A DNA stretch of 64,000 nucleotides from positions 4,984,027 to 5,048,026 of the forward strand of contig NC_054390.1 of assembly GCF_001625195.1 (NCBI RefSeq). The letters are read 5' to 3'. Position numbers and translations under genes: made by a program. The notes beneath the pieces are model-generated. The model did no database searches and was not told the DNA's origin. It saw only the letters and a list, made by a program, of their open reading frames with translations. Each line of letters starts with the position of its first letter. Within the stretch, counting starts at the first letter, position 1. Shown one piece after another: positions 33,753-44,624 of the stretch. Source of the DNA: Drechmeria coniospora (Eukaryota; Ascomycota; Sordariomycetes; Hypocreales; Ophiocordycipitaceae).

Positions 33753-34159
33753 GCGGCCGGCCTTTACTCGACCTAACGACTGCGTTCATCTAGTTGGCGA
33801 AACAAGCCGGCACTGCCTACGCTGGAGAGTTCGGAGGGCCGACTTTTCTTTCATTATTCATTTTGATACCAGGGACCAGCAGACGGTGGCGCGGGCCGTG
33901 TCTCATGAGCGCTGATGCATTTTCCTGTACACATGGCGGCAAACGTTTATAGTAACATGTGAGTGGCCCTTCAGTTGGGTGCCGAGAGCTAATTTCATGT
34001 GCGACGTCGACGTACGTCACTCTCTCGATTGTGATTTTTTTCCATGCACAAAAGGGATGAGACTTGAGACTTGACAAGGGAATGGCCAAAAATGGACCTC
34101 AGGTCACCTGTCAAGAATGTCGTGTGCTGTCGATGCAGGCAAACGTACAGGACAGACTG
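33753..34159. other. 3' intergenic region of convergent genes
   Basis: About 400 bp between the unknown mitochondrial-type gene and the convergent S9 hydrolase gene. Moderately AT-rich, probably the 3' UTRs. Nothing else seen. Confidence 0.6.
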
Positions 34160-36248
34160 TCAGGCAGAGAGCAACGTCCGCCTCCACAGACTTTCCTCCT
34201 CCTTGAGCCACAGCCTCGTGCTCACGGGTGAATCCATCATGTGTCCCTCACCGTCGACGACGACGAGTCCCACTTGACGACCTCTCTTGGCGAGAGCCTT
34301 TGCCATGAGCTTTGCCTGCTCGACCGGCACGACGGGATCGGCCTTTCCGTGGAGCAAGACGATGGGCGAGGTGATATTGTCGACGTGGTACAAGGCGCTG
34401 CGGTCGCGATAGATGCGTCGCTTGCGCTTCTCGTCGACGCCGCCCTCGGGGAGCACAAGCTTGGGCGTGTAGTTGGCCTCGAGCTTGTGCGTCTTGCGAC
34501 CAAACTTGTTGAGATCGCTGATTCCCGAGACGCAGAGACCGGCTGCGAAGAGGCTCGAGTAGCGCACGAGGACTTGCAGGGTGCTGTATCCGCCCGCGCT
34601 GAAGCCCGTGATGCCGACGCCGTCGTGCTTGACGCGCCCGTGGCTGACAAGGTACGACGCGAACTCGGCGGCGTCGTCCACGTCGAGCAGGCCCCAGTTT
34701 CCCCAGAGCGAGCTGCGGTAGCGGCGTCCGTAGCCGGTCGAGCCGGCGTGGTTAAGGCCCAGGAAGGCGTATCCGCGCGAGGTGAAGTACTGGGTCCGGA
34801 GATTGACGCCGCAGCCCATATGGCTCGTCGGACCGCCGTGAGCGCATATGATCAGCGGCGGCCGCTCACCTGTGGCTGCGGCGAACTTTGGGTTGCGCGG
34901 CATCCAGAGGAAGCCGTGGATATCTCGGCAAGGCTGCGAGACGGACTGGATGGAGATGCCCTCGGGCTGCGCATACAGGGACGGGGAGAACTTTTCGTCG
35001 GTCGCTTCCCGGACCAGCCTGTTGAGATTTGGTTGGTGAACGTTTAGGATGCGAATCGACGGGACCGACAAGGTTCCACTTCCAATAACGAGGACGGAGG
35101 ATTCGTCGAACCTCGTGACGGCATCAAAGGAAACTTGGCACACCGTATCTGCCTCCACAAGCTGACTCCACGATCCGGTCTCCACGTTGATGAGGACAAG
35201 ACGGGCACTCCCGTTCAGGATGGCCGAGGCGACAAGCAGCTCCTCGGTCAAGGGAGCAATCGTGCGACTTGCCGCCACGTCAGCTTCCGGTCCCCTCGCC
35301 GCCAGGTCAGGTCACGGCGTAGATGGATGGGACTGACCTTCCCTCATAGAGTCCAATCTCGCCAAACTCGACCTTTTCCAACCCCCTGAGCTCCAGAGCT
35401 GTTGGTACCTGGGAACTTCCCGGCCGAAGGCGGTACAGCTGCCGGTAAGGCCCTTCCTCCTTGGCAAAGTAGAGTGAGCCATCGAAGCCCCAGGTAGGCT
35501 CGGCGACGCTCTCGTGGTCCTTGCCTGAAATCAAATGCGATTCTAGGGAGCGAAATCCGTCCCTCCAGTCGGCGACATGCAGCTGGGCCGAGTCGAAGGG
35601 CAGGTCAGGATCGTCCCACTGCAGCCAGCTCAGTCGTCGACCGTCACGGCTGAATCGTGGCAGATAGTAAAAGTCGGCCCCCCCAGCGATCAGGTTGATA
35701 TGGCTTGTGTCCACGTTGATGGCCACCACACTGTTCTTCACGCGGCACCCCTGGTCATGGACCTCTTGGATGGACAAGACCCACGAGCCGGGGCCGGCGC
35801 TGAGGCTCGCGTAACGGAGGTAAGCGCTCCGGAACACCAATCTGACCTTGCCGCTGTCCGGGTCCAGGATCTGGATCGAGTCATCGCTATTGGTGAAGAC
35901 GATACGGTTGTCGGCCAGGACGTCGAAGGCCGACGAGCCGTACTCGTACACTCGGTTGGAAGCATTGTATAGCGAGGGCAAGACATCTCTGACGCCATAC
36001 TTGATCACCTCCACTATCGTTGTCCTTCCGCTCGTTGTTTTCTCTTGAAAAAAGGCCCTCCCAGACGGCTAGACAGCGTTAGTCACACAGAGTACAGGAG
36101 TTCATGCCCATCCTCCCGGGTGGGGCAGTGGCAAGATGGCACATACAGAGACGCGCGGAGAAGAAAACTGCCTTGACTTGGTGGCTACGGAGTCCACGGT
36201 GATGGGAGAGTCCCAGTTCCCGTACGGGACGATGGCTTTGATGACCAT
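34160..36248 (-). CDS. Prolyl oligopeptidase-family (S9) serine hydrolase
   Basis: Cytosolic-type S9 peptidase or acylaminoacyl-peptidase-like hydrolase of 646 residues. Three exons: 36248-36147, 36068-35338 and 35267-34160. The start is the first ATG after an in-frame stop. The intron borders restore SPRVSPSGRAFFQEKTT and YEGSRTIAPLTEEL. The N-terminal half is a beta-propeller with repeated blades (FDVLADNRIVFTNSDDSIQI, YYLPRFSRDGRRLSWLQWDD). The C-terminal alpha/beta hydrolase begins near residue 395 (ERPPLIICAHGGPTSHMG). The catalytic triad is visible as Ser501 in GFSAGG, Asp588 in GKADPVVP and His620 in DGEGHMM. There is no signal peptide, so it probably acts on intracellular peptides. 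Confidence 0.92.
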
Positions 36249-37306
36249 GACTAGATGAGAGGCCTGCTGTTTGACTTGACAACAGTCTCAACGCTTCCAT
36301 TGAGACAGAGTTTGAACGGAAACGACCGAGCACAATGAGCATCATGGAAAGCGGGGAAGGATGTTGCTGCCCGTCGTATAAATAGGAAAGCTGTTAACGC
36401 TCGGGCCGACTGCCACAACCAATGGACAAGAGGTATGGAAAGTGCTGAGTGTGAGTGGTGGTACAGAATGACGTGGGAACCTATCATGGTGAGCGCTGCT
36501 GAAATACCCTTGCCTCGAAGACTTCTCGGCGCGTAGTCGAGAGGCCAGCGCCGAGCCATCACAGATTGACAACATATCTCGTCACATCGGCGTACTCTCC
36601 GGTGTACGCTATCCCCCGGATTCGCTTCGCCGTTGATTTTATTTGACAGCTTGGACACCATCAACGCGACGTTCACGAGGAGCAGGCGACGTCGGCGGTT
36701 GAGCCGGTCGGAACCGAGTACTGCCTAAATAGGCAGTTGATGGGGCCGGGCCGGAGCGGGTTCGGCGTGGTCCGAAAGGATGCCGAGCGGGGGCCATTTG
36801 CTGGTCTCGGCTCTTGACGACCATGTCGCGGGCTGTGGGCGATTCGGTCGTCATGTTGAGAAGCTTCAGCATCCCGCTTTCCGCCACCTCTACAGTCGGT
36901 GTCCAGGGGAAGACAGGATGGGATATGGCATGGCAAGCTGGTGCTAGAGCAACGAAGCAAGCACCTTTGCCAACAACAGTTCCATGGGCCTCATCCACCC
37001 ATGTCAGCTACGGCACCGACACGGGCCAAGCGTTTGTTTACAGTATCTGGCCGTCGTGCGCCGACGGATGCATCCCATCAAGGTATGTGAGGAGCAAGAG
37101 AGGTTGTCCCAAATTACATAGATACGTTCAAGCTGCAGCTTACACGAGTCCCAAATGCTCTCGACTACCGACCTGATTATACAAGATCTCAAATGATATC
37201 AGACGGCATAACACAAGGCATGTCCGCCATGTTCACATCCCATCCGGGTGGCCTTTCTCCTCCGGATACGGTCCAGCTCTTCCCATCAATGGTGCCTCTT
37301 CGGCCC
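36249..37306. other. Intergenic region
   Basis: About 1 kb between the S9 hydrolase start and the Egh16-like stop. It is not notably repetitive. Open frames (for example 36251-36676 leftward) lack domain signals. Nothing certain is seen beyond the hydrolase promoter on its left side. Confidence 0.5.
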
Positions 37307-38179
37307 TCAATTGGTGAACTCGACGACGCGGGTCTTCTCATCGATGCGCTTGATAAAAGCTCCACGGCGGATCAACGGCCGGTTGTTGCTGCGCTTGTCG
37401 CTGTTGCGTGACTGCCGGTTGGCTTTGGCGGCCGGGGTAGCAGCAACCGGAGCGGCAGCAGCTGGAACGGCAGCAACTGGAGCGGCAGCAACCGGAGCGG
37501 CGGCAACCGGAGTGACAGCAGCTGGAGCGGCGGCAACTGGAGCGGCAGCAGCTGGAGCGGCGGCGGCAGCCATCTGAACGGGAACGACGCCGCCAAAGGG
37601 ACCAGCCCGTGCCGGGTTCTGGCAGCGTACCATGCACACATTGCTCATGCCGGCGACGGTGCCGGTGCACTGCTGATCGGCGGGGATCCGGACATTCAGG
37701 GGGTGGTCAGACGCGTTGCCGTTCCGGTTGCGACCTCGATCGTTGCCGGCAACATTTTGGGTAACTTGGATGTTCTGCCACGACTTGGCCGTCCCGTCGT
37801 CGTTGATCATGCAGGTGTATGGACCGGCTCCGTCGGCATTGACCTGGTGGAGCGTCATTTCGAGCTCGCCGCCGGCTCGCACGACGGGCAGCTGGCCACC
37901 CGTCTCGGCCATGATGGCCGATGTACCAGACTCAACATCGTTCGTGCCACCGCCGAGCGTCTCGCCCACCGATTCGGCAGCATCTCCACGAAAACGAGTC
38001 GAATCCTGCTGAAATGGGTTCCTTCTTGTGCCAGTCCGATCGGTGCTCGTCACGATTCCGAGCGCCATCCCTTCCGTGTTGTTTTCCCCAACCGCCCTGA
38101 TGATGCCCCCATGAGCCGAGGCAAGCTCGGCGGCGAGGAGGGCATAGGTGACGACGATGGTCTTCAGAGAGAGCGACAT
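37307..38179 (-). CDS. Egh16-like secreted protein (appressorium-associated family) with Ala/Pro repeat tail
   Basis: Secreted protein of 290 residues, single exon. The start chosen is [24 protein letters not shown], a signal peptide cleaved near residue 22; an upstream in-frame ATG at 38236 would bury it. The mature region, [20 protein letters not shown] followed by [39 protein letters not shown] and [18 protein letters not shown], matches the Egh16/Gas1 family. That family is expressed in infection structures of plant and insect pathogenic fungi and has four conserved Cys. After it comes a low-complexity Ala-Pro-Val tail (about 210-255) encoded by a 15-bp-type minisatellite (about 37430-37570), then a basic C-terminus. 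The repeat tail should vary in length between strains. Confidence 0.88.
   Translation of the reverse strand: MSLSLKTIVVTYALLAAELASAHGGIIRAVGENNTEGMALGIVTSTDRTGTRRNPFQQDSTRFRGDAAESVGETLGGGTNDVESGTSAIMAETGGQLPVVRAGGELEMTLHQVNADGAGPYTCMINDDGTAKSWQNIQVTQNVAGNDRGRNRNGNASDHPLNVRIPADQQCTGTVAGMSNVCMVRCQNPARAGPFGGVVPVQMAAAAAPAAAAPVAAAPAAVTPVAAAPVAAAPVAAVPAAAAPVAATPAAKANRQSRNSDKRSNNRPLIRRGAFIKRIDEKTRVVEFTN
37430..37570. repeat. Coding minisatellite for Ala/Pro/Val repeats
   Basis: Imperfect repeats of the 15-bp type AGCGGCAGCAACTGG within the Egh16-like gene. They encode alternating AAP, VAAAP and AAVTP units on the minus strand. Confidence 0.85.
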
Positions 38180-41051
38180 GTTGGCTACAGGATGACAATT
38201 TACGGCAGGATAGAGATGCGTCGAGTAAGTGAGCAAATCTTGAGCAGACCTGACCGGCAGGGAGTTGAGAGAGAAGGCGGAAGTGTCTGAGAGAAGTGAA
38301 ACTTGCAGAGGCTGCTGAGATGCGGCTGCTGGTGAGTGGAAAGATCATCTGCCACGAACGAGCGAAAGGAATCATTTATACTCGACAGAGCCATCGCCAA
38401 CTTCCTCGCCTGCGAAGATGATGGTTGCTCGCAAACTTTATTACCCTCAAACCCCCCACCCCCCACTCACCCCCTTCAACCCCTGTCCCCTTCATTCCTC
38501 CGTCCTTTTCCATTTCCTGTCGCTGGAGAAGTTGCCAAATGGTGCGGTGCATCGAAACAGGCTCAGACAAGAATGGAATATGACATGACTACAAGCGTTG
38601 TTGCGCCGCGTTGCCTCTCCCATCTAGGCTCAGCCTACCAGGCTCCCGTGTCCTGCCCCATCGTGGTCCGGAAGCACTCGTTCCGTTGCCAGACAACATG
38701 AAGCGATCATGAAGACTCGCCAACAGAGGTGTTCCAGTTGCTTATTGGTCGCCCGACAAACATAATCGGTCGAAACTGGCCGGCTCTCCCTGGCCAGCGC
38801 TGGCAGCGCAGCATGAGCCGTCTCAGGGGCGTGTGGGAATCGTCCTAGCAATTTCTGTGCCATTCAGCTTCGTCACCTTCTCGTGTGAGTAGAGAGCGAA
38901 AGAGAGAGGAATCTATGCCTTGGCCTTCATTTTCGCCCTACAATGGTTGAGTTATGACTGGGTAGAAGCCCTCCGAGAGATACGGACGGAGAGCTGGGCG
39001 ATGTTTTCTAGCCAGCGCTCTCTGGACCATCAGGATCCGGGGTGTCCGGAAACGCATACTCGAGCGCTATCCCTGAGCCATTTTGAAGGGCAAATGGCTC
39101 TCCAGCCAACTGTCACCGTGGCTATGTCATCGTAGACCTGCCAATACGACAACCCATTCGGTCCATCCTGACACAAGCTGGAACGCAATGGTCCAGGGAC
39201 AGTTGTTGAGGCTGTACCAGAGAAACCCATGGCAGAATCGGGTTACGGGGTATCCCAGATGCTTCTCGGTTAATTGGGCCACCGAAATGTTCGACACGAG
39301 GTCAACCAAAGGCTGAATGTGCTCGAGCACCGGCGCTCCGGTCACACGGCGTCATCACACGGCGGCAACGAGCCTTTTAGGGCTATTATTAGCTTTCACT
39401 TTGTCTGCATTCATCCGAATACCGACCTTTCTCGTAAGCAATTCGAACAGTTTCGAAAATATATGCACCATACCCTTCATCATCTCTCAGCTGTGCTGTT
39501 GAAGTGTTAGTTGTCGCTGATCTCGGACAAGGCAATATTCGCATGACTCGGGCATTGTCGAAACATTGGAGGGAGCATGCGCAAAATGCACGGGGGAAAC
39601 ATTGATCCTCCTCCGACATGGCCAGATTGCCTCTGGCCGCCTCACAGGTGGTATACTTCAGGGGCCAGCACCGATGCACAAACAAGCGGTCGAGAATGTG
39701 TTGCAGTACATGCCATGAAGTGAAGCAATTGCCGACCCCCCAAACATGTTTGATTCTGCGTGCCTGGCGTTGAAGTTTTACGCGTTTGAGATCATCATGC
39801 ATGAAACGGCCCATCTATGAACACATCTTTTGACAGCGTCTCGGAAGAAACCTCCAACCACGGGCGGTCAATTGCTCCTCGGAAGAACGGAGCTGCGAGA
39901 GAATCGTTTTGAGCTGGTGGATACATACACGCTGTGAACGGTGTTTATCTCGGGCGTGTGAATGAACGACGATCATCAAAGACGGCAGTTTGCACGCATG
40001 GTTCGATGCTTGTCACCCACCAACTCACCGCTCCCGTTGTTCACCGAGTGGCACCTGCGAGAGAGCGGGCGGAGCCGTTCAAGCGGTATTCGGGCCGTAC
40101 TCACAAGGACGATCGGTGCCCGGAGGACGTGCCATCATGCTGCTGCATCGCTACGTTCTGAAGCCGACTGCCGGGATATATACATCGAATAATGGGTCTA
40201 GGGATACCATCACGTACGTGCAAAGAAAATTGATGAGGAAAATAGGTGTGTATTTACCCTGAGAGGTCACCAAACACCTCGAAAATGCACTCAAGGCTAT
40301 GACGAACATGAGAGGGGGGACTTACTTATCTTGACCACCTCCTCCTACCTTGACCTACCTTGACTTACCTTGGCCTACCTTGGCCTCCCTTGGCCTACCT
40401 TGACCTACCTTGACCTACCTTGACCTACCTTGACCTACCTTGACCTCCCTTGACCTCCCTTGACCAGCCCTAACCTACCTACCTTGATCCGCCTTGACTT
40501 ACTTTGAAGGCACGATAAGATATTAGGCAGGCACAGTGGTTTCACCTCGTCGGCAAAATCACCGCGACAGCTCCAAAAAATAAACGAAGAAAACGAATGG
40601 CAATACACAGAGTCCCTTGACATTCGTCGTGACGTTGAGAAGAGTAGAACGTATGCGTATGAATGGATGAGAGAGAATGTAGGGCTCAAGTCTTGGTGAG
40701 CATGGGAGGGCTTCGCTTTGAACTTGGTGACCATATTGACACCCCCGTCACGACCAGCTGACTGGCTCAGCCTCATCATCTCGTCAAGTCCCAGCATGGT
40801 CATGTAGACGGAACACACAGCAGGTTGGAGACAGCATCACTTACCTCGGGAGTCGTTTGCCTTCGGGGACTGCCAGGCTCTCGCTTAGGCCAGTGGTCAT
40901 CATCACGACGTCGACTGCGGCTTCAGCATGACATTAGCGTGCAGGGAACACTGCATGCATGGCGAAAATTCAGGGTCTGAATCGTTAGTCATAAGGTACA
41001 AGGTATGTTATGTACAGTTAGGTTCACATATGTGCAGCCGCTTGCCTCATG
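38180..41051. other. Long intergenic region with a 10-bp tandem array
   Basis: About 2.9 kb without a supported gene. It contains the array at 40331-40510. Weak leftward frames at 39127-39345 and 39389-39814 and at 40435-40818 look partly protein-like but cannot be joined into a clean model. The region lacks the GTAC palindromes that fill other long spacers, so its history may differ. Confidence 0.55.
40331..40510. repeat. Tandem array of a 10-bp unit (TTGACCTACC)
   Basis: About 18 head-to-tail copies of a decamer, TTGACCTACC, with variants TTGGCCTACC, TTGACCTCCC and TTGACTTACC. The period is exactly 10 bp between 40351 and 40470, then degrades to the right. It is noncoding. Confidence 0.95.
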
Positions 41052-42272
41052 CTAGTCAGCCCTTCTTCTCCCTCTCGGCCTTTTCCGTGGCACGTCTTGC
41101 ATCGGCTTCTGAACCCTGCTCAGCGCCTCCTCCGGACTTCTCCGCACCTCCCGCGCCAGGCCATTGGCCCGTCTCATCAAATATGATCTCGGTGAGGGTG
41201 AACGTGAATGTCGGTGGGGCGAGGGCAGGCTCCTGCTCGCCATCGATTTGTGCTCGAGGTATGAGTTTGCCATCGGTCCTTGTCGCGGTGTTGGGGTATC
41301 AGATTCTAGGGTATCATTGGGAACACCGATGGCACAAACGTCGGGGAAATCGAAATGGTCGTCGGGATATTGGGCTGGGGGGAAGTCGTCGTCGTCCTCT
41401 TCCTCCTCGTCGAGGTGGGACGGATGGTGAGGCTTGTCATCGACGGCGCCCTCGACACAGTCGCAGGCAGATCGCGTCTCGGTAGAATCGCAGACCGACG
41501 TCACCATCGTGTCGCAGTCCGATGGCGACTCGTCACAGTGACGGAGAGCGAGGCGACGCAGAAATTCCGAGCTCGAGTGGCCCGAGTCGGAGCCCGAGAA
41601 TGACATGGACCTCGAGGGCGGGCTCGGGGCAGAATAAGTGTGATATCCAGCGTCCGAGGGCGACTCGGCGGCCTGCTCCGAGCCCATGGCCTCGGAGTCG
41701 GGGGGCGACAGGGGACCGTCGAGGCCCGCGTCGTGGCCGACGTCGTCGTCGAGCGAGGACGGCTCGGCCGTCATGGGGAAAAAGTCGTCGAGGAAGTGGG
41801 AGCAGGTGGCATCGTGGGCGCTGCTGGCCTTTGTGCTCACCGTGCTCACGCTGTCGGCCTCGGAGAAGGAGGAATGGGAGGAGGCGGAACGAGTGTCGTT
41901 GAGGTAGTCGTCGGGGAGGTAGCTGGCAAAGTACCGGACGATGGAGTCGTACGACTTGGTGCGGAACATCTGTATGGCGTGCTGCCACTGTTCGGAGCCC
42001 ATGAGCTTGGGGTTGGCGATGATCTCGACGGCCAGCGTCTCCAGAGACTCGTTGAGCTCACGGAGACGCAGCTGCTGTCGGTCGGCCATCAAGCGGTGGA
42101 ACTGCTCCGACGTGTCGGCATGGCGGGAGAGTTCGTAGACGTCGTGGTGAAAGGCTTCGGGGTCTTGGATGGCGTAAGAGAATGTGTTGTAGCGTTCGTG
42201 AAGGGTGGAAAACAAGTCGTCCCTCTTCATGCCGAACTTCCAGGCGGGCCAGGCCCAGTCCGGGTCGTCCAT
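41052..42272 (-). CDS. Protein of unknown function, acidic and Ser-rich
   Basis: Single-exon gene for 406 residues, not recognised. The start chosen is MDDPDWAWPAWKFGM; the frame stays open upstream to 42569, but that part is Pro/His/Arg-rich and reads like leader sequence. The N-terminal 130 residues look like a folded helical domain (FGMKRDDLFSTLHERYNTFS, QQLRLRELNESLETLAVEII, WQHAIQMFRTKSYDSIVRYF). The rest is disordered: Ser-rich stretches, acidic runs (DEEEEDDDDFPPAQYPDDHF) and a basic Arg/Ser tail ending RKRPRGRRRAD, which could be a nuclear localisation signal. A regulatory or scaffold role is possible but not demonstrated. Confidence 0.75.
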   Translation of the reverse strand: MDDPDWAWPAWKFGMKRDDLFSTLHERYNTFSYAIQDPEAFHHDVYELSRHADTSEQFHRLMADRQQLRLRELNESLETLAVEIIANPKLMGSEQWQHAIQMFRTKSYDSIVRYFASYLPDDYLNDTRSASSHSSFSEADSVSTVSTKASSAHDATCSHFLDDFFPMTAEPSSLDDDVGHDAGLDGPLSPPDSEAMGSEQAAESPSDAGYHTYSAPSPPSRSMSFSGSDSGHSSSEFLRRLALRHCDESPSDCDTMVTSVCDSTETRSACDCVEGAVDDKPHHPSHLDEEEEDDDDFPPAQYPDDHFDFPDVCAIGVPNDTLESDTPTPRQGPMANSYLEHKSMASRSLPSPHRHSRSPSPRSYLMRRANGLAREVRRSPEEALSRVQKPMQDVPRKRPRGRRRAD

Positions 42273-44624
42273 GATGAGAGGAGCAGGTCGTGTCGAAGGC
42301 AGACAAGGGGAGTCCCCAAGGCTGCCCGGTGTGCAATTCGCACAAGGCAAATTCACAGCGTCGGATAGGCGATGGCATCCATATCGTCGTCGGTCGTCGG
42401 GAAAGGTACGAATGGCGGGCGGGGAGCGTTGGTGGAAAGGCCAAGTGTCGGTGGTGGGAAGGGAAGGGTGATGATGGTGGAGAGTAGGAAGGCAGGTAGG
42501 CTCGGGCGGTGGACGACAAGCCTCGACCAGCAGAGGGCGAGAATGGGGGGGGGGATCGGGCCCTAGCACCTAGAATCGGGACCTCCCTGCGATGTCGGGT
42601 ACTGCGCGCGGTGCTGCCTGAGGCAACGGCGGTGAGGGTCGCTCATTGGGCGCCACCGTGGGAACTCGTTACTCCGCCCCTCGGGCAAGCCAATCAGAGG
42701 CAGTGGGTTGCGGCCAGGAGCGAATGAAACATGAGCAAGTGGGACCGGCATTCGATGAGAACGCGACCCTGGGCTGCAAGGTGGCACACTGGTTGCACGA
42801 AAGCGACGTGCGAAGAGGTATTATTACCTGCACCCGACTCGCACGGTACTGACGACATGCTGGACAGCCTCCTGCTGTGCTGAGCTTGTACAGGTACAGT
42901 CGGCACACGGCGAGCAAACTACGAAGCACTGCACGGAGTACCGAGTGCTTGTACTTGTACACGGGCACGATGACAATGTGACATGCCCGGTGCACATACT
43001 TGTACACGAACGGCAGTGCGCTGGCGCTGCTCGCGCGCGGCTGGCACTGTATTTACACCATACCGTCATGCTGGGAGGACGCCTGCGTTGAAGGCAGGGC
43101 GGTCAAGGGCGACCAGAGCGAGCGACTGCAGACGCCATGGACACGGCTCGGTTGCCTTTGACTCTGTGTTTGGAAAGGTCATATGCTCCTCGGGGAAAAA
43201 ACAAAGACGATAATACTCCGCAGCGATGTGCCTTTTCCCAAGGTCAACAGATACAGGAGCGGAGCAGATACAGGAGCGGAGCAGATACGACCGACGGTCG
43301 ACCGTCCAGCTGGAGTGGCCGGCTCATCAGCTTCACAGATTCTCGCTCTCTGCGAGGCAGTGTCAGCTCAGTCAACGCTGATCCTCCGGGTGCTGACGGT
43401 GCTCACTCACCGACGGTCGTCGCACGCACCATGATCGTTTCTCACGCATCATTGTCGGTTCTCACGCACAATGGTCGTTGCTCGCTGGGCTCGCAGGTGT
43501 CGCTGTGCGTACCAAGCAGCTGACCAGGAGCCGAGGTCAGGCACACAAAATACGAGGCGCAGACGCCACGGCACGATGGGAGAAAGGCTGCGTCACAAGC
43601 CCTCTTCAGCACGCACGTAGGAGCTGTGCGCCCCTGTCAGCCGTCGGCTCGTAACGTGGACCAGGCACGGCCAAAGTCCTGCTGGTGCGAAACGGAGCCG
43701 CCGCATCGACACACTGTGCAGCACTACTACCGAATACCGTGCTCCGTGCACGTGTGCCGTTACCGTCACCGTGTCATCCACGGCGAACCGCACGGTTCGA
43801 TCTGACAGCCAACCACGACGACAAGGCGGCTAAAGATTTGCTTCCGGCTCCTCCCCACGGCCCGTCGCTGCTGGCTGCTGCTGCCGGCCACTGCCAAGCA
43901 CGCTGCTCCCGCCGGACCCAAGAGGCACCAGGAGACATTGCTTCCTGGCACCTACGAGCTCCCTCGAAAGACTTGTGACCGACCAGACGACCTGCGATGC
44001 TCGGCGGACGAGGTTGGGGCCACCGACCACCAACTCGTCATCCTCTGATCAACTCGACCATCAGCAGTCAACGACGGCTGCCATCGTCGACCGTCTCGCG
44101 CATGACTGGGATCCGGACGCTCCTCTCAACGTCGACGAGTCCCCGAGGTTCCTGTACTTATTTATGTACCTCTGGCTCACGAATGTCGGTCGGGGGCGCA
44201 GCGACAAGTTGAATTTGTTCCATTCCCTTCTGTCAATCTCCCCGGACGCGCGACCGGTACAGTACTTGGGTTGTACACGTAGCCCATCTGCTGACACAAA
44301 AGTGCCCAACCTCCTCCTCCGTCCAGCCGTCCGTCCCATTGCCCATTCTTCCGCCCCCCACCTTCCCCTCGCCCCCTACTACTATCGCCGTTCCCCGTCC
44401 CCTCGCCCCCGCACTGTCTGTCGCCTGGAGCCGCTTGGCGGCCTGCTGCCCACAGCACCCGCCATAGCTGCTGAGCGTTCTCCCCGCGCCCGTCCGCAGC
44501 GGCTGCGGCCGCCCACCACCACCAACCACAACAGCGCACGGCGCAGAAGCCAACGGGCCACGGGCGGACACGTTCGCATCTCGATCCTGCGTCATCACCA
44601 CGCACGCGGACGTCGCGCGCGCGC
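42273..44624. other. Intergenic region upstream of divergent genes
   Basis: About 2.3 kb that must hold the promoters of the unknown acidic protein (leftward) and the kinase (rightward). A 17-bp unit AGATACAGGAGCGGAGC is tandemly repeated near 43249-43286. GC-rich leader-like sequence precedes the kinase (44280-44620). No gene is supported. Confidence 0.55.

Noticed and set aside
39127..39814. Two leftward frames that look partly protein-like (HLGYPVTRFCHGFLWYSL and DDEGYGAYIFETVRIAYE)
   Set aside because: No intron placement joined them in phase with a start and stop; kept only as a region to test with RNA-seq.
40331..40510. CRISPR-like array
   Set aside because: Units are 10 bp with no spacers, in a eukaryotic genome; it is a minisatellite.
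40435..40818. Leftward 127-codon frame ending in the decamer array
   Set aside because: Its C-terminus is encoded by the tandem repeat and no family features are present.
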